A DNA stretch of 64,000 bases from Bacteroidales bacterium (GTDB lineage: Bacteria; Bacteroidota; Bacteroidia; Bacteroidales; Bacteroidaceae): positions 1 to 64,000 of the forward strand of contig JAQXRG010000124.1 of assembly GCA_029218405.1 (NCBI GenBank). Reading direction: 5' to 3'. A program made the position numbers and the translations under genes. Each line of letters starts with the position of its first letter. Position 1 is the stretch's first letter. Below the pieces are notes generated by a model that was not told where the DNA came from, did not search any database, and was given only the letters and a program-made list of their open reading frames with translations. This document shows positions 17,575 through 29,424 of the stretch, in pieces.

Positions 17575-19962
17575 TTATCCGTGCTTCACCCGGTCGCGCT
17601 CTTCCGCCCGCTTGGCCGAGTTCCAGCTGTTCAGGTCGCCGGTCAGATAGCCTGTGATGCGGCGCATCCGCAGGATGTTCTCACTGTTGCAGATGGGGCA
17701 TTTGTCGTAGATGACGCCCTTGTAGCCGCAGTTGTGGCAGGTGTCCACCGGGTGGTTGATGGAACCGTAGCCGATGCCTTCGTCGTGCATTACCTTCACG
17801 ATTTTCGCGATGGCCCGCACGTTCTTCTGTGCCTCGCCGTCCAGTTCCACGTAGGTGATGTGTCCGCCGCGGGTCAGCGCGTGGAAGGGAGCCTCGCGCT
17901 TGATCTTTTCGACGATGCTGATTGGTTCCTTCACGTCAACGTGGAAGGAATTGACGTAGTAGTCGCGGTCGTTTACGCCGGGGATGACACCGTACTTGCG
18001 CCGGTCCATGCGTGTGAAACGGCCCGAAAGGCCTTCTGCCGGGGTGGCAAGGACGGAGAAGTTCAGGTGGTACTTGGCCTTGTACTCTTCGGCCACCTTG
18101 TTCATCTCCTGCACGGCTTCGTAGAGCGTGTCCCATGCCTGCTGGTGATGGCCGTGCCCTTCACCGTAGAGGGCTACCATGGCGTTGTGGCCGCCGATGA
18201 AGCCGATGCCGAGGGTACCTTGCTTCAGCACGTCGCCTACTTCTTCGTTCGGCGCCAGTGCCGCTCCACCCTTCCATACGTTGTTGCTCATCATGAAGGG
18301 GAACTGGCGGGCCAGGGCAGTGCGCTGGTACTGGTAGCGGGTGTAGAGCTGGTCGGCCACGAGGCCGGCCATCGTGTGGACAGACTGTAGGAACAGCTCC
18401 TTGGCTTGTCGCTCCACGGTCTCGCGACAACCGTCTCCGGCGTTCTGTTCGGCTTTCCGGCGGGCCTCGATGGCCAGTCGGGGCATGTTGAGGGTGGTGA
18501 ACGACAGGTTGCCACGTCCCAGTGAGGTCTTTTCACCGTTCAGGTTCTCGAACACGCGTGTGCGGCAGCCCATCGTGGCCAGCTCGTAGCGGTAACGCTT
18601 CGGGTCGTTGGCATCCCACTTCTCGTGCCGGTTGAAGGGCGTGTCAAGGAACATGAAGTTGGGGAACAGGGCCTTGGCGGTGGTGCGGCAGGCCTTCAGG
18701 AAAAGGTCGAAGTTGGGAGCCTCGAAAGTCATCTTGCCGTCCATGGCGGCCTCGAAGTCGGCCATAGCCCGCTGGTAGTCGGCCTCGGAATAGGAGACAC
18801 CGTCCTTCACCTTGAATATCTGGATGGGGAAGACGGGTACCTCACCCCGGGTGCCCAGTCCCTCTACGGTGGCTTTCAGCAGTTCGTCGATGACCATGCG
18901 CCCTTCTGCGGAGGTGTCGGTGCCGTAGTTGATGGAGCTGAACACCACTTGGTTGCCCCCGCGCGAGTGCATGGTGTTGAGGTTGTGGATGAAGCCTTCC
19001 ATGGCCTGGTGCGTGTCCTTTCGCGTGCGTTCGTAAGCGCGTTGCAGGATGTGGCACAGCTCATCGTCGTTCAGGCAGATGCCTTTCACGTGGAGAGCGG
19101 TGTGGAGAGCCTGCCGGGTCTTCTCGTCGGTGTGGATGCTGCCCAGCTGGTTCCGGACAAGTTCCGCCACTTTTTTTTCGGGGAGCTGGATGCCTTTCAT
19201 TTCCATGCAGAAGGAGAGGGTATCCGCCACGGCCTTCTGGAACGACTTCAGCACCCCCTTCGCCATGAAGAAGTCGAAGGCCGGGATAGCCTGTCCGCCG
19301 TGCTGCTCGTTCTGGTTGGTCTGGAAGATAATGGTGGCCAGCGTAGCATAGCTCTGGATGGACTGGGGGGTGCGTATGCTGCCGTTCTTGGTGTGGAAAC
19401 CCCGCTCGAAGAGGTCGTCCAGGTCGTACTGGATGCACGTGGTGGTCTTGGTGGGGTAGTAGTCGAGGTCATGGATGTGGATGTCGCCCAGCTGGTGCGC
19501 CTCGGCGAAGCGTTTCGGCAGGAGGTATTTGTAGGTATAGTCCTTGGTCACTTCGGAAGCGAAGGTCATCATCTGTCCGGCGGGCGTATGGCTGGACATG
19601 TTGGCGTTGCTGAGGTTCACGTCGTTCTTGTCGATGGCCACGATGCCGTCCATGATGTGCTTCATCTGGGTCTTGCGGTCGCGCTCGGTGTTGCGCCACT
19701 GGCGGTAGATGATATATTTCTTCGCCACTTCCGGCTGTTCTTTCATCAGTTCGTTCTCTACGATGTCTTGAATTTCCTCCACGCCCATGGTGGGGTTCGT
19801 CAGTCGGGTGACCACATTCCGTGTAATCCGGTCAATGAGCGTCTCCTGATGTTCCATGCCAGTGGCTACGAACGCTTTCCCGATCGCATTGAAAATCTTG
19901 GCTTGGGAAAACTGCTCCTGTTTTCCGTCGCGCTTGATGATACAGATAGTTGTAGGACTCAT
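17575..19962 (-). CDS. nrdD: Anaerobic ribonucleoside-triphosphate reductase
   Basis: ATP-cone N-terminus, CxxC zinc site CHNCGYKGVIYDKCPICNSENILRMRRITGYLTG, glycyl-radical-type C-terminus. Confidence 0.95.
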   Translation of the reverse strand: MSPTTICIIKRDGKQEQFSQAKIFNAIGKAFVATGMEHQETLIDRITRNVVTRLTNPTMGVEEIQDIVENELMKEQPEVAKKYIIYRQWRNTERDRKTQMKHIMDGIVAIDKNDVNLSNANMSSHTPAGQMMTFASEVTKDYTYKYLLPKRFAEAHQLGDIHIHDLDYYPTKTTTCIQYDLDDLFERGFHTKNGSIRTPQSIQSYATLATIIFQTNQNEQHGGQAIPAFDFFMAKGVLKSFQKAVADTLSFCMEMKGIQLPEKKVAELVRNQLGSIHTDEKTRQALHTALHVKGICLNDDELCHILQRAYERTRKDTHQAMEGFIHNLNTMHSRGGNQVVFSSINYGTDTSAEGRMVIDELLKATVEGLGTRGEVPVFPIQIFKVKDGVSYSEADYQRAMADFEAAMDGKMTFEAPNFDLFLKACRTTAKALFPNFMFLDTPFNRHEKWDANDPKRYRYELATMGCRTRVFENLNGEKTSLGRGNLSFTTLNMPRLAIEARRKAEQNAGDGCRETVERQAKELFLQSVHTMAGLVADQLYTRYQYQRTALARQFPFMMSNNVWKGGAALAPNEEVGDVLKQGTLGIGFIGGHNAMVALYGEGHGHHQQAWDTLYEAVQEMNKVAEEYKAKYHLNFSVLATPAEGLSGRFTRMDRRKYGVIPGVNDRDYYVNSFHVDVKEPISIVEKIKREAPFHALTRGGHITYVELDGEAQKNVRAIAKIVKVMHDEGIGYGSINHPVDTCHNCGYKGVIYDKCPICNSENILRMRRITGYLTGDLNSWNSAKRAEERDRVKHG

Positions 19963-20196
19963 AAGGTGGATATGTGTTTAATTAAGTAATTCAATTTACG
20001 GCTCCCTGTCGGAAGACAGTGCAAATATAGGCTTTTTGGAACAGACGGAAAAGGTGAAATTGTGTTATCTGTCTAAATATGGACAACAATTCACCGTTGG
20101 ATGTGCCCTACAGGTATCTGTAGCAGGGGGAAATGGAAAACTTCAATTTAAATCAGTTTTTTGTGTTGTAAATTCGGCCGAGATTGCTTATATTGG

Positions 20197-21081
20197 TCAC
20201 ATCCGGCTGTCCAGCCCCCACATCATCTTCTCGCGCAGGGTATTGAAGAAGGTGTGGCCGGGACGTTTCACGATACGGATGTCGTGCGGGGCACGGCTTA
20301 CGTGCAGGCGGGTGCCCTCATGGAGGGTCTCGCTGCGTCCGTCGATGGCCACGAGGAAGTTGTGGCTACGGCTCTCCACATCGAGGGTGATGTCCCAGTC
20401 ATCGCGCAGCACGATGGGACGCATGTTCAGCGTATGGGGAGCGACGGCGGTCAGTGTGATCGTGCCGCTTTGGGGCACCAGAATGGGGCCGCCGACGCTG
20501 AGTGAATAGCCCGTAGAACCGGTGGGCGTGGCAATGATGAGGCCGTCGGCCTGATAGGAGTTGAGCAGGCTGCCGTTCACATAGGCATGGATGGTGATCA
20601 TGGACGAGCTGTCGCGCTTGAGCACCGCTATCTCGTTCAGTCCGTAGGGACATCCTTTCAGCGTTTGTCCTTCGCACGAGAGCTGGAGCACCCGCCGTGC
20701 CTCCGCCTGATAGTGGCCTTGGTAAATCTCTTCGAAAGCCTCTTCCATCTGGTCGGGCGAGATGTCGGCCAGGAAGCCTAACCGCCCTGTGTTGATGCCA
20801 AGGATGGGGATTCCCTTGCCGCCTACCCGGCTGGCGGCCTTCAGGAAGGTGCCGTCGCCGCCGATGCTCAGTACCATGTCGGCGGTGAAATCGCTGCCCT
20901 CGAAGATGTCGAGTCCGCAGAGGTTGGCGCGGGAGTGGTGGAGCAGGAAGCTGTAAAACTCGCTGCTGATGCAGATTTCCGCCTGCCGGGCCCGCAGGAT
21001 TTCCAGCAAGTGGGTCACATGAGCGGACTTATGTTCCTGATAGGTGTTGCCAAAGAGGGCGAATTTCATCGTTTGTTCCAT
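20197..21081 (-). CDS. nadK: NAD kinase
   Basis: [48 protein letters not shown]. Confidence 0.93.
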   Translation of the reverse strand: MEQTMKFALFGNTYQEHKSAHVTHLLEILRARQAEICISSEFYSFLLHHSRANLCGLDIFEGSDFTADMVLSIGGDGTFLKAASRVGGKGIPILGINTGRLGFLADISPDQMEEAFEEIYQGHYQAEARRVLQLSCEGQTLKGCPYGLNEIAVLKRDSSSMITIHAYVNGSLLNSYQADGLIIATPTGSTGYSLSVGGPILVPQSGTITLTAVAPHTLNMRPIVLRDDWDITLDVESRSHNFLVAIDGRSETLHEGTRLHVSRAPHDIRIVKRPGHTFFNTLREKMMWGLDSRM

Positions 21082-21183
21082 GACAAATGGTATTTTTTAA
21101 CGGGTTATCATAACAGGTATATCGTAAAACCTGCTAACTTTGCAAAGTTTTGTAGATGCAAAGATATAAAAATTCACGCAATT

Positions 21184-21900
21184 ATGACGAAATTAAGTGT
21201 AAATATAAACAAGGTAGCTACCTTGCGGAATGCACGAGGGGGGAATAACCCCAATGTAGAGAAGGTTGCATTGGACTGTGAAGCGTTTGGTGCAGAGGGG
21301 ATTACGGTTCATCCGCGTCCGGATGAACGCCATATTCGCTATGCGGATGTGTACGCGCTCCGTCCGTTGTTGAAGACCGAGTTCAATATCGAAGGCTATC
21401 CTTCGAAAGAGTTTATCGACCTGGTGTTGCGGGTGAAACCCCACCAGGTGACCCTGGTGCCCGACGCGCCAGACCAGATTACCTCGAACGCGGGATGGGA
21501 TACGAAGAAGAACCTGGAGTTGCTGACGGAACTGATGGACACGTTCGGCAATGCCGGCGTGCGTACTTCCATCTTCGTGGGTACTGACCTGGAGATGATT
21601 GAGTATGCCGCCAAGGCAGGAGCTGACCGGGTGGAACTGTACACTGAGCCTTATGCCACCCTATACCCCAAGAATCCTGAAGCGGCTATCGCTCCGTTTG
21701 TGGAGGCGGCCCGGCGGGTGCGCCACCTTGGCATGGGACTGAACGCCGGACATGACCTGAGTCTGGTCAACCTGGCGTACTTCCACCAGCGCATTCCTTG
21801 GGTGGACGAGGTGTCCATCGGCCATGCGCTGATTTGCGACGCTCTTTATCTGGGACTGAAGAAAACCATTGAAGAATATAAAAACTGCCTGTTGAAATAA
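21184..21900 (+). CDS. pdxJ: Pyridoxine 5'-phosphate synthase
   Basis: [47 protein letters not shown]; true ATG at 21184. Confidence 0.95.
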   Translation: MTKLSVNINKVATLRNARGGNNPNVEKVALDCEAFGAEGITVHPRPDERHIRYADVYALRPLLKTEFNIEGYPSKEFIDLVLRVKPHQVTLVPDAPDQITSNAGWDTKKNLELLTELMDTFGNAGVRTSIFVGTDLEMIEYAAKAGADRVELYTEPYATLYPKNPEAAIAPFVEAARRVRHLGMGLNAGHDLSLVNLAYFHQRIPWVDEVSIGHALICDALYLGLKKTIEEYKNCLLK

Positions 21901-21914
21901 TATAGAATAAGAGT

Positions 21915-22634
21915 ATGATGACATTGTTGCTGCAGGCCGCTTTGACGGCGGCCGATACGCTGGCCGGAGTGAATCCGGTGCTGACTCCCGTGGCTTCGGG
22001 GGAACCTGAGATGAACCTGCTGGAGATGGCCTGTAAGGGCGGATGGATTATGGTGCTGCTGGCCCTGATGTCGGTGGTGGCCTTCTACATCTTCTTCGAG
22101 CGTACTGTGGCCATCCGCAAGGCGGGCAAGGAAGACCCGCTGTTCATGGACCGCATCCGCGACTATATCCGTACGGGCGAGGTGAAGTCGGCCATCAACT
22201 ATTGCCGCATTACGAATACGCCGTCGGCACGGATGATTGAGAAGGGCATCGCCCGCATGGACCGGCCTACCGCCGACGTGCAGGCTGCTATCGAGAACAC
22301 CGGCAACATTGAGGTGGCGAAGCTGGAGAACGGCTTGTCCATCATGGCCACCATCTCCAGCGGGGCACCCATGCTGGGCTTCCTCGGTACGGTGACCGGT
22401 ATGGTCCGTGCGTTCTGGAACATGGCGAACGCCGGGAACAACATCGACATCACCCTGCTCTCCAGCGGTATCTACGAGGCCATGATTACGACCGTGGGCG
22501 GGCTGGTGGTGGGCATCGCCGTGATGTTCGCCTACAATCATTTGGTCTATCGGGTGGATAAGGTGGTGAGCCAGATGGAGGCCCGTACCATTGCCTTCAT
22601 GGACTTGCTGAACGAAGAACCGGTTCAAAAATAA
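21915..22634 (+). CDS. exbB: MotA/TolQ/ExbB proton channel family protein
   Basis: APMLGFLGTVTGMVRAFWNMANAGNNIDITLLSSGIYEAMITTVGGLVVGI. Confidence 0.9.
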   Translation: MMTLLLQAALTAADTLAGVNPVLTPVASGEPEMNLLEMACKGGWIMVLLALMSVVAFYIFFERTVAIRKAGKEDPLFMDRIRDYIRTGEVKSAINYCRITNTPSARMIEKGIARMDRPTADVQAAIENTGNIEVAKLENGLSIMATISSGAPMLGFLGTVTGMVRAFWNMANAGNNIDITLLSSGIYEAMITTVGGLVVGIAVMFAYNHLVYRVDKVVSQMEARTIAFMDLLNEEPVQK

Positions 22635-22640
22635 CGGCGT

Positions 22641-23057
22641 ATGGCACTGAAGAGAAGACAGAAGATATCACCCAGCTTCAGCATGTCGTCGATGACCGAC
22701 CTCATCTTCCTGCTGCTGATATTTTTCATGATTACCTCTACCATGGTCTCGCCGAACGCCATCAAGGTGCTCCTGCCACAAGGTTCCGAGCAGACATCGG
22801 CCAAGCCTATGGCACGGGTCATCATCGACAAGGACCTGAACTACTACGGAGCGTTCGGCAATGAGGATGAGATGCCGCTGGCCCTCGACGAGGTGCCTGC
22901 CTTCCTGCAGGAGTGTGCGGCCAAGGAGCCGGAGATGTACGTCGCCCTGTATGCCGACGAGTCCATCCCCTACCGTGAAATCGTGCAGATTCTGAACATT
23001 GCGAACGAGAATCATTTTAAGATGGTGCTGGCTACGCGCCGTCCTGACAAGAAGTAA
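22641..23057 (+). CDS. exbD: ExbD/TolR family protein
   Basis: SMSSMTDLIFLLLIFFMITSTMV, ADESIPYREIVQILNI. Confidence 0.9.
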   Translation: MALKRRQKISPSFSMSSMTDLIFLLLIFFMITSTMVSPNAIKVLLPQGSEQTSAKPMARVIIDKDLNYYGAFGNEDEMPLALDEVPAFLQECAAKEPEMYVALYADESIPYREIVQILNIANENHFKMVLATRRPDKK

Positions 23058-23068
23058 CGAGTGTGCGC

Positions 23069-23980
23069 ATGAAACGAAGTAAAGTAACCGGAATCATCGG
23101 AACCGCCGTCCTTCACGTATTGCTGCTCCTGCTCCTGCTGCTCTGCGGACTGGCCCGGCCGGAGCTGCAGGAAGAGGGAGGTGTGCCGGTACTGCTGGGA
23201 GACGCTGTACAGGCCAAGGGAGACGCTGATTCTTATACGCTGACGGAAGTGGATGTGCTGGCGGCACCTGAACCGGCCCAACCGGCTCCCGCTCCGGTGC
23301 CTGCCGTGCCCGAGCCGAAAGTGGAACAGCCCTTGATGACCCAGGCGGACGAACCTTCGCTGCAGGTGAAGAAGGAGCAACCTCAGCCGGAACAGCCGAA
23401 AAAGAAGAAGGAGGTGAAGCCTGTCAAACCTGTTGAGAAGCCCGTAGAGAAGCCTGCCGTGAAACCGGTGGAAAAGCCGGCGAAGAAACCGGTGGAGCAG
23501 CCGGCCGACCAGCCGGCGGAGAAGACGGAGGCGGAAAAACGGGCGGAAGCTGAACGGGCTGCCGCACAGGCCGCCGCCAACAAGATAGCCGGTGCGTTTG
23601 GCAAAGGCTCGAAGATGGGCGACAAGGGAACTTCGGCAGCCGGGACAGGCATCGAAGGCAGTCCGACGGGCAACAGTGACAGTGGCAGTCCGACCGGTAC
23701 GGGGGGATATGGCACTTTTGACCTGAACGGACGTTCGTTAGGCCCCGGCGGCTTGCCCAAGCCGGTCTATAACGTGCAGGACGAAGGCCGCGTGGTGGTG
23801 ACCATTGTAGTGAACCCTGCCGGACAGGTCATCAGCACGAGCATCAACAAACGTACCAATACCGTGAACCCGGCGTTGCGGAAGGCAGCCGAGGAGGCGG
23901 CCCGCAAGGCACGGTTCAACACGGTGTCGGGGGTGAACAACCAGAGTGGAACCATTACGTATTATTTTAAACTGAAATAA
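23069..23980 (+). CDS. tonB: TonB-family energy transducer
   Basis: N-terminal TM, KPVEKP-rich linker, C-terminal GRVVVTIVVNPAGQVISTSINKRT...ARKARFN. Confidence 0.85.
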   Translation: MKRSKVTGIIGTAVLHVLLLLLLLLCGLARPELQEEGGVPVLLGDAVQAKGDADSYTLTEVDVLAAPEPAQPAPAPVPAVPEPKVEQPLMTQADEPSLQVKKEQPQPEQPKKKKEVKPVKPVEKPVEKPAVKPVEKPAKKPVEQPADQPAEKTEAEKRAEAERAAAQAAANKIAGAFGKGSKMGDKGTSAAGTGIEGSPTGNSDSGSPTGTGGYGTFDLNGRSLGPGGLPKPVYNVQDEGRVVVTIVVNPAGQVISTSINKRTNTVNPALRKAAEEAARKARFNTVSGVNNQSGTITYYFKLK

Positions 23981-23990
23981 CTGACATTCG

Positions 23991-24542
23991 ATGAAAGCGA
24001 TTTGTTTCTTTTTGGCCGAGGGCTTCGAGGAAGTGGAAGCTCTGTTGCCGTTGGATATCCTGCGTCGCGGCGGACTGGACGTCCGCACTGTGTCTGTCAC
24101 AGGCGACCGCATTGTGAAAGGGGCGCATCAAGTGCCTGTCGTGGCTGACCTGTTGTTTGAGGATTTGGCTGCCGACGAAGTGGAAATGATTGTCCTTCCC
24201 GGAGGAATGCCGGGTGCCGTCAACCTCGACGCGCATGCGGGACTGGACGCACTGGTCCGTTCGGCGGCTGCTGCCGGACAGCCGATGGCCGCCATCTGCG
24301 CCGCTCCGTTGGTCTATGGCAAGCGTGGCTTGCTGAACGGAAAGAAGGCTACTTGCTATCCGGGCTTCGAATCGTATCTGGAAGGGGCGGACTGCACCGG
24401 AAGGATGGTGGAGACCGACGGTAACTTCGTAACGGGCAAAGGCCCGGGTGCTGCCGCTGAGTTCGGCTTTACGTTGCTGCAGCGGTTGGCCGGGGCGGAC
24501 AAGGCCGCTGAAGTGAAACAAGGTATGCTGTGGGCGGAATGA
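23991..24542 (+). CDS. DJ-1/PfpI family protein (YajL-like)
   Basis: [54 protein letters not shown]. Confidence 0.9.
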   Translation: MKAICFFLAEGFEEVEALLPLDILRRGGLDVRTVSVTGDRIVKGAHQVPVVADLLFEDLAADEVEMIVLPGGMPGAVNLDAHAGLDALVRSAAAAGQPMAAICAAPLVYGKRGLLNGKKATCYPGFESYLEGADCTGRMVETDGNFVTGKGPGAAAEFGFTLLQRLAGADKAAEVKQGMLWAE

Positions 24543-25213
24543 AGCAATACGTCATTGTGGTGGCAGGCGGAAAAGGGACACGCATGGGAGGCAGTATTCC
24601 CAAGCAGTTCGTCCCTGTCCAGGGGAAGCCGGTGCTGATGCGTACCCTGGAGGCCTTCAAGGCGTACCATCCCGACATGGAACTGGTGGTGGTACTGCCT
24701 GCCGACCAGCAAGCCTATTGGCGGCAACTCTGCGCCGATTACGACTTTACGCTGCCCCACCGTGTCGCGTCCGGCGGCGAGACCCGTTTCCACTCTGTGC
24801 GGAACGGGTTGGCATTGGTCCCTGATGCGGAGGGAGTGGTTGGTGTGCACGATGGGGTACGGCCCTTCGTGGCAAAAGAGGTCATTGCCCGCTGTTACGC
24901 CGAGGCCGCTCAGGGCCGGTGCGTGGTGCCGGTCACTGATGTGGTGGAGACTGTCCGCCGCCTGACGGACGAGACCGGCAGTGTGACCGTTCCCCGCGAC
25001 CATTATAAGCTGGTGCAGACCCCCCAAGTGTTCCCCGCCGCCTTGCTCAAACGGGCGTATGCGCAGGATTATTCGTCACGGTTCACCGATGATGCCTCCG
25101 TGGTGGAGGCCCTGGGGGAGCGAATTGTATTGGTGCCGGGGAACCGGGAGAACATCAAACTGACCACCCCCTTCGACCTGCGGGTGGCGGAGGTGCTGGC
25201 GGCGGACGTATGA
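24539..25213 (+). CDS. ispD: 2-C-methyl-D-erythritol 4-phosphate cytidylyltransferase
   Basis: [58 protein letters not shown]. Confidence 0.93.
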   Translation: MKQYVIVVAGGKGTRMGGSIPKQFVPVQGKPVLMRTLEAFKAYHPDMELVVVLPADQQAYWRQLCADYDFTLPHRVASGGETRFHSVRNGLALVPDAEGVVGVHDGVRPFVAKEVIARCYAEAAQGRCVVPVTDVVETVRRLTDETGSVTVPRDHYKLVQTPQVFPAALLKRAYAQDYSSRFTDDASVVEALGERIVLVPGNRENIKLTTPFDLRVAEVLAADV

Positions 25214-27309
25214 TTGACCTCTCCGTCCGTGACATCAAGTACCTGGCAGGTGTCGGTCCTCAGCGCGCCGACTTATTAGAGAAGGAGCTGGGCATCCGTT
25301 CCTTCAAGGACCTGCTGTACTATTTCCCTTATAAATACGTGGACCGCAGCCGTATCTACACCATCAACGAGATAGACGGCAACATGCCCTACATCCAGCT
25401 GCGGGGGGAGGTGCTCAGCTTCGATTTTCAGGGAGAAGGGGCGAAGCGACGGCTGGTCGGGCATTTCTCCGATGGGACAGGGGTCATCGACCTGGTCTGG
25501 TTCCAAGGACTGAAGTTCGTGACCAACCGTTATAAGGCACACGAGGAGTACCTTGTCTTCGGCAAGCCGACAGTGTTCGGCCAGCGTGTCAGCATTGTCC
25601 ATCCCGACCTTGACAAGGTAGATGAGCCGACCCTCTCTTCTCTGGGGCTGCGCCCCTATTACAACACGACCGAACGGATGAAACGGAGCATGCTGACCTC
25701 GAACGCTGTCGAGAAGCTGATGGGGAACTTGTTCCAAGCCCTGCACAACGAGCCGCTTGACGAGACCCTCAGTCCGGCACTGTTGGACCGCTATCACCTC
25801 ATGCCCCTGGCCGATGCGCTCTACCACATCCATTTTCCCAAAAATCCGGAACTGCTGCGGAAGGCCCAGTATCGGCTGAAGTTCGAGGAGTTGTTCTATA
25901 TCCAGCTCAATATCCTGCGCTACACCAAGGAGCGCAGGTTCAAGTACCGTGGCATTGTTTTCAACAAGGTAGGAGAAGTTTTCAACAGCTTCTATTCACA
26001 ACACCTGCCCTTCCCGTTGACCGGCGCGCAGAAACGGGTCATCAAGGAAATGCGGCGCGATATGGGCAGCGGACGGCAGATGAACCGACTGCTGCAAGGC
26101 GATGTAGGCAGTGGCAAGACTTTGGTGGCCTTGATGACCATGCTGATAGCTTTGGATAATGGTTATCAGGCTTGTATGATGGCTCCAACGGAAATTCTTG
26201 CCACCCAGCACTACGAAACCCTTTGTCGTTTTCTGCAAGGAATGAACGTGCGCGTGGAACTGCTGACCGGCAGTATCAAGGGCAAGCGGCGTGAGGGCAT
26301 CCTTCGCGACTTATTAACAGGTGATGTTCATATCCTGATAGGAACACACGCTGTGATTGAGGACACGGTGCACTTCTCGTCGTTGGGCTTAGTGGTCATT
26401 GACGAGCAGCATCGCTTCGGGGTGGCGCAGCGGGCCAAGCTCTGGGCGAAAAATACTTGTCCACCTCATGTGCTGGTGATGACCGCCACGCCTATCCCCC
26501 GTACGCTGGCCATGACGCTTTACGGTGACCTGGACGTATCGGTCATCGACGAGCTGCCACCCGGCCGGAAACCGGTGAAAACCGTTCATCAGTTTGACAA
26601 CCGCCGTCCGTCGCTCTATGCTTTTCTGCGCACGCAGATGCAGGAAGGGCGGCAGGTCTATATTGTCTATCCCCTCATTCAGGAGAGTGAAAAGATGGAC
26701 ATCAAGAACCTGGAGGAAGGCTACCTGCACATTTGCGAGGCCTTTCCCGAATACAAGGTCAGCAAAGTACACGGGAAGATGAAACCTGCCGAGAAAGAAG
26801 AGGAGATGCAGCGGTTCTTGCGGAACGAGACCCAGCTCATGGTGGCGACCACGGTCATCGAGGTAGGCGTGAACGTGCCGAACGCTTCGGTGATGGTCAT
26901 CGAGAACGCCGAACGTTTCGGCCTGTCCCAACTGCACCAGCTGCGGGGACGGGTAGGGCGGGGGGCCGACCAGTCGTACTGCGTGCTGGTGACAGGTTAT
27001 AAGCTGACAGAAGACACGCGTCGCCGCATTGAAATCATGGTGCAGACCAATGATGGGTTCGAGATTGCGGAGGCCGACCTGAAATTGCGGGGGCCGGGAG
27101 ACCTGGAAGGCACCCAGCAAAGCGGCATTGCCTTCGACTTGAAGATTGCCGACATCGCCCGCGACGGGCAGTTGCTACAGTTGGTGCGTGGCATCGCCGA
27201 GCAGCTGTTGGACGAGGATCCCAACGCAGAACGTCCGGAGAACGCCGTCGTGTGGAAACACCTGCTGGAGATGCGGAAGGAGCAGGTCAACTGGTCGGTC
27301 ATCTCCTGA
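25210..27309 (+). CDS. recG: ATP-dependent DNA helicase RecG
   Basis: [61 protein letters not shown]. Confidence 0.96.
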   Translation: MIDLSVRDIKYLAGVGPQRADLLEKELGIRSFKDLLYYFPYKYVDRSRIYTINEIDGNMPYIQLRGEVLSFDFQGEGAKRRLVGHFSDGTGVIDLVWFQGLKFVTNRYKAHEEYLVFGKPTVFGQRVSIVHPDLDKVDEPTLSSLGLRPYYNTTERMKRSMLTSNAVEKLMGNLFQALHNEPLDETLSPALLDRYHLMPLADALYHIHFPKNPELLRKAQYRLKFEELFYIQLNILRYTKERRFKYRGIVFNKVGEVFNSFYSQHLPFPLTGAQKRVIKEMRRDMGSGRQMNRLLQGDVGSGKTLVALMTMLIALDNGYQACMMAPTEILATQHYETLCRFLQGMNVRVELLTGSIKGKRREGILRDLLTGDVHILIGTHAVIEDTVHFSSLGLVVIDEQHRFGVAQRAKLWAKNTCPPHVLVMTATPIPRTLAMTLYGDLDVSVIDELPPGRKPVKTVHQFDNRRPSLYAFLRTQMQEGRQVYIVYPLIQESEKMDIKNLEEGYLHICEAFPEYKVSKVHGKMKPAEKEEEMQRFLRNETQLMVATTVIEVGVNVPNASVMVIENAERFGLSQLHQLRGRVGRGADQSYCVLVTGYKLTEDTRRRIEIMVQTNDGFEIAEADLKLRGPGDLEGTQQSGIAFDLKIADIARDGQLLQLVRGIAEQLLDEDPNAERPENAVVWKHLLEMRKEQVNWSVIS

Positions 27310-27321
27310 CCTTCTCGCCGC

Positions 27322-28398
27322 TCAGATGACCATCAGGGCGATGGCGGCGGCAACGGGCAGGGCCAGCAGGAGGAACCATACCAGGCTGCAGGTGAACATG
27401 AGCAGGGTGTAGCCGCAGCTTCTCCAACAGCCGATGCGGTAGAGCTGCCAGTTGTTGTAACAAAACAACAGGAAGATGCAGAAAGTCGGCAGGTCATACA
27501 GGTCGTCCACCTCTGCCTTCCCGTTGATGGGGACCGCCAGGATGCTGAGCAACAGTACCTGGCAGGCCATGAAGATTTGGATGAACACATGCTCCGTCAG
27601 GTTGTACCGCCGCCGGATGCTCCGTCCCCGGAACACGCACCAGGAAGCCAGGGCGAACAGCGGAACGGTGAGCAGGATGCTGAAGGCCTTGTTCCCTTTT
27701 ACCCAGCTTTCCAGTAGGTTCCAGACACGGGTCAGGTAAGGAGAGTGCTGGCAGTAGTCCCGGCATTTCTGCAGCCAGAAGGCGGAGGATGAGACAGTGG
27801 CTTTCTTCCGGAGGGTCGTGGAGTCGTTTGCTTCCTCCGCTTCCACTTTCCGGTCGATGACGGACAGCGTGTGCTGTAGCAGTTTCCGTTCAGTGTCCGT
27901 TTCGGCTTTGTCCAATTCCTCCTGCAGGTTCTTCCGCATCGTTTTCCATTCGATGGAGTCCTGGCCGGTCATGGGGCTCTCCTGTCGTTGCAAGGAGGAA
28001 GGGTCCACCAACTGTACGGTCATGAGATAAAGCGCCGCCAGCACGAAGAGCAGCTGGAACGGGCGGAAGTAGGTGGCGCGTTTCCCACGCAGGTAATCAT
28101 CGATGAAGTAACCGGGCCGGTAGAGGAGCTCCAGCAAAGTGCGGCCGAAGCCTTGGTCGATGTTGAAGAACCCGGAGGCGAAATTACGCAATACACTGGT
28201 GAAATGGTAGCGTTCTGTCTTCCGGTGCTGTCCGCACAGCGGGCAGTAGTTGCCCGTGAACACTGTTCCGCAGTTCAGACATCTACAGGCTGCTTCGGGA
28301 CCGGCGGCCGGACGTTGTCCCCGCACGAGCCGCACGCGGAACCGTCGGAGTGTCCTTCGGCAGACGGGGAACTTCTCTTCCTTCTTGTTGGCAGACAT
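27322..28398 (-). CDS. DUF3667 domain-containing membrane protein
   Basis: CLNCGTVFTGNYCPLCGQHRKTERYHFTSVLRNFASGFFNIDQGFGRTLLELLYRPGYFIDDYLRGKRATYFRPFQLLFVLAALY; ATG 28398. Confidence 0.8.
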   Translation of the reverse strand: MSANKKEEKFPVCRRTLRRFRVRLVRGQRPAAGPEAACRCLNCGTVFTGNYCPLCGQHRKTERYHFTSVLRNFASGFFNIDQGFGRTLLELLYRPGYFIDDYLRGKRATYFRPFQLLFVLAALYLMTVQLVDPSSLQRQESPMTGQDSIEWKTMRKNLQEELDKAETDTERKLLQHTLSVIDRKVEAEEANDSTTLRKKATVSSSAFWLQKCRDYCQHSPYLTRVWNLLESWVKGNKAFSILLTVPLFALASWCVFRGRSIRRRYNLTEHVFIQIFMACQVLLLSILAVPINGKAEVDDLYDLPTFCIFLLFCYNNWQLYRIGCWRSCGYTLLMFTCSLVWFLLLALPVAAAIALMVI

Positions 28399-28523
28399 AA
28401 TCGTTCTTTTTGGGCGCAAATGTAACGGATTACAACAGCTTCTGCAAATAAATGACGTGTTTATTGGGTGCATTGGTAGAGTTTTATTACTTTTGCGCCC
28501 TCAATCAGCAACAAACAGAAAAT

Positions 28524-29420
28524 ATGAGTCCATTTGATTATACACATATCCTGACTTCAGCAGTGGAAGAGCTCTCCGACAGCCAGTCGTTCCGTGGGTT
28601 GTTCCACCGGCACAAGGAGGGCGTGTCCCTGCCTTCGGGGAAATCGTTACAGCGCATTGTGGAACTGTCGCGCGCCATCCTGTTCCCGGGTTATTTCGGC
28701 AACTCGACGGTCAACAACCAGACCATCGGCTACCATATCGGTGTGAATGTGGAAGAACTGTTCGGCCTTTTGACGGAGCAGATTCAAGCCGGGCTGTGTT
28801 TCGGTGCGGAGAACGCCGAGGACCGCGCGGACGAAGCGTTGCCTTGCCGTGATGAGGCGGCGCAGTTGGCGGCCCGTTTTGTGGCGGCCTTGCCGGAAAT
28901 GCGTCAGGTGCTGGCGACGGATGTGGAAGCCGCCTACTACGGCGATCCTGCCGCTACCTGTTTCGGGGAAATCATTTGCTGTTATCCCGTCATCCGGGCG
29001 GTGACCAACTACCGCATCGCCCACCAGCTGTATGAGCTGGACGTGCCGCTGATTCCGCGCATCATTACGGAGATGGCCCATTCGGAAGTGGGTATCGACA
29101 TCCATCCGGGTGCGAAGATTGGCCATCATTTCACCATCGACCATGGTACGGGTGTGGTGATTGGTGCTACCTGTATCATTGGTAATCATGTGAAACTGTA
29201 TCAGGGGGTGACCCTGGGCGCGAAGAGCTTCCCCTTAGACGATGAAGGAAACCCCATCAAGGGCATTCCCCGGCATCCCATCCTGGAGGATGACGTGATT
29301 GTCTATTCCAACGCCACCATCCTGGGACGCATCACCATCGGGAAGGGGGCGACCATCGGCGGCAACATCTGGGTGACCGAGAGCGTGCCTGCCGGTGCCC
29401 GCATCGTACAGCGGAAATAA
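28524..29420 (+). CDS. cysE: Serine O-acetyltransferase
   Basis: AHSEVGIDIHPGAKIGHHFTIDHGTGVVIGATCIIGNHVKLYQGVTLGAKSF hexapeptide repeats. Confidence 0.9.
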   Translation: MSPFDYTHILTSAVEELSDSQSFRGLFHRHKEGVSLPSGKSLQRIVELSRAILFPGYFGNSTVNNQTIGYHIGVNVEELFGLLTEQIQAGLCFGAENAEDRADEALPCRDEAAQLAARFVAALPEMRQVLATDVEAAYYGDPAATCFGEIICCYPVIRAVTNYRIAHQLYELDVPLIPRIITEMAHSEVGIDIHPGAKIGHHFTIDHGTGVVIGATCIIGNHVKLYQGVTLGAKSFPLDDEGNPIKGIPRHPILEDDVIVYSNATILGRITIGKGATIGGNIWVTESVPAGARIVQRK

Positions 29421-29424
29421 GCGG

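Noticed and set aside
18625-19989. 454-aa plus-strand ORF
   Set aside because: Antisense shadow of nrdD
23413-23530. Repeat in the TonB-like gene (KPVEKP)
   Set aside because: Ordinary Pro/Lys-rich periplasm-spanning linker of TonB proteins
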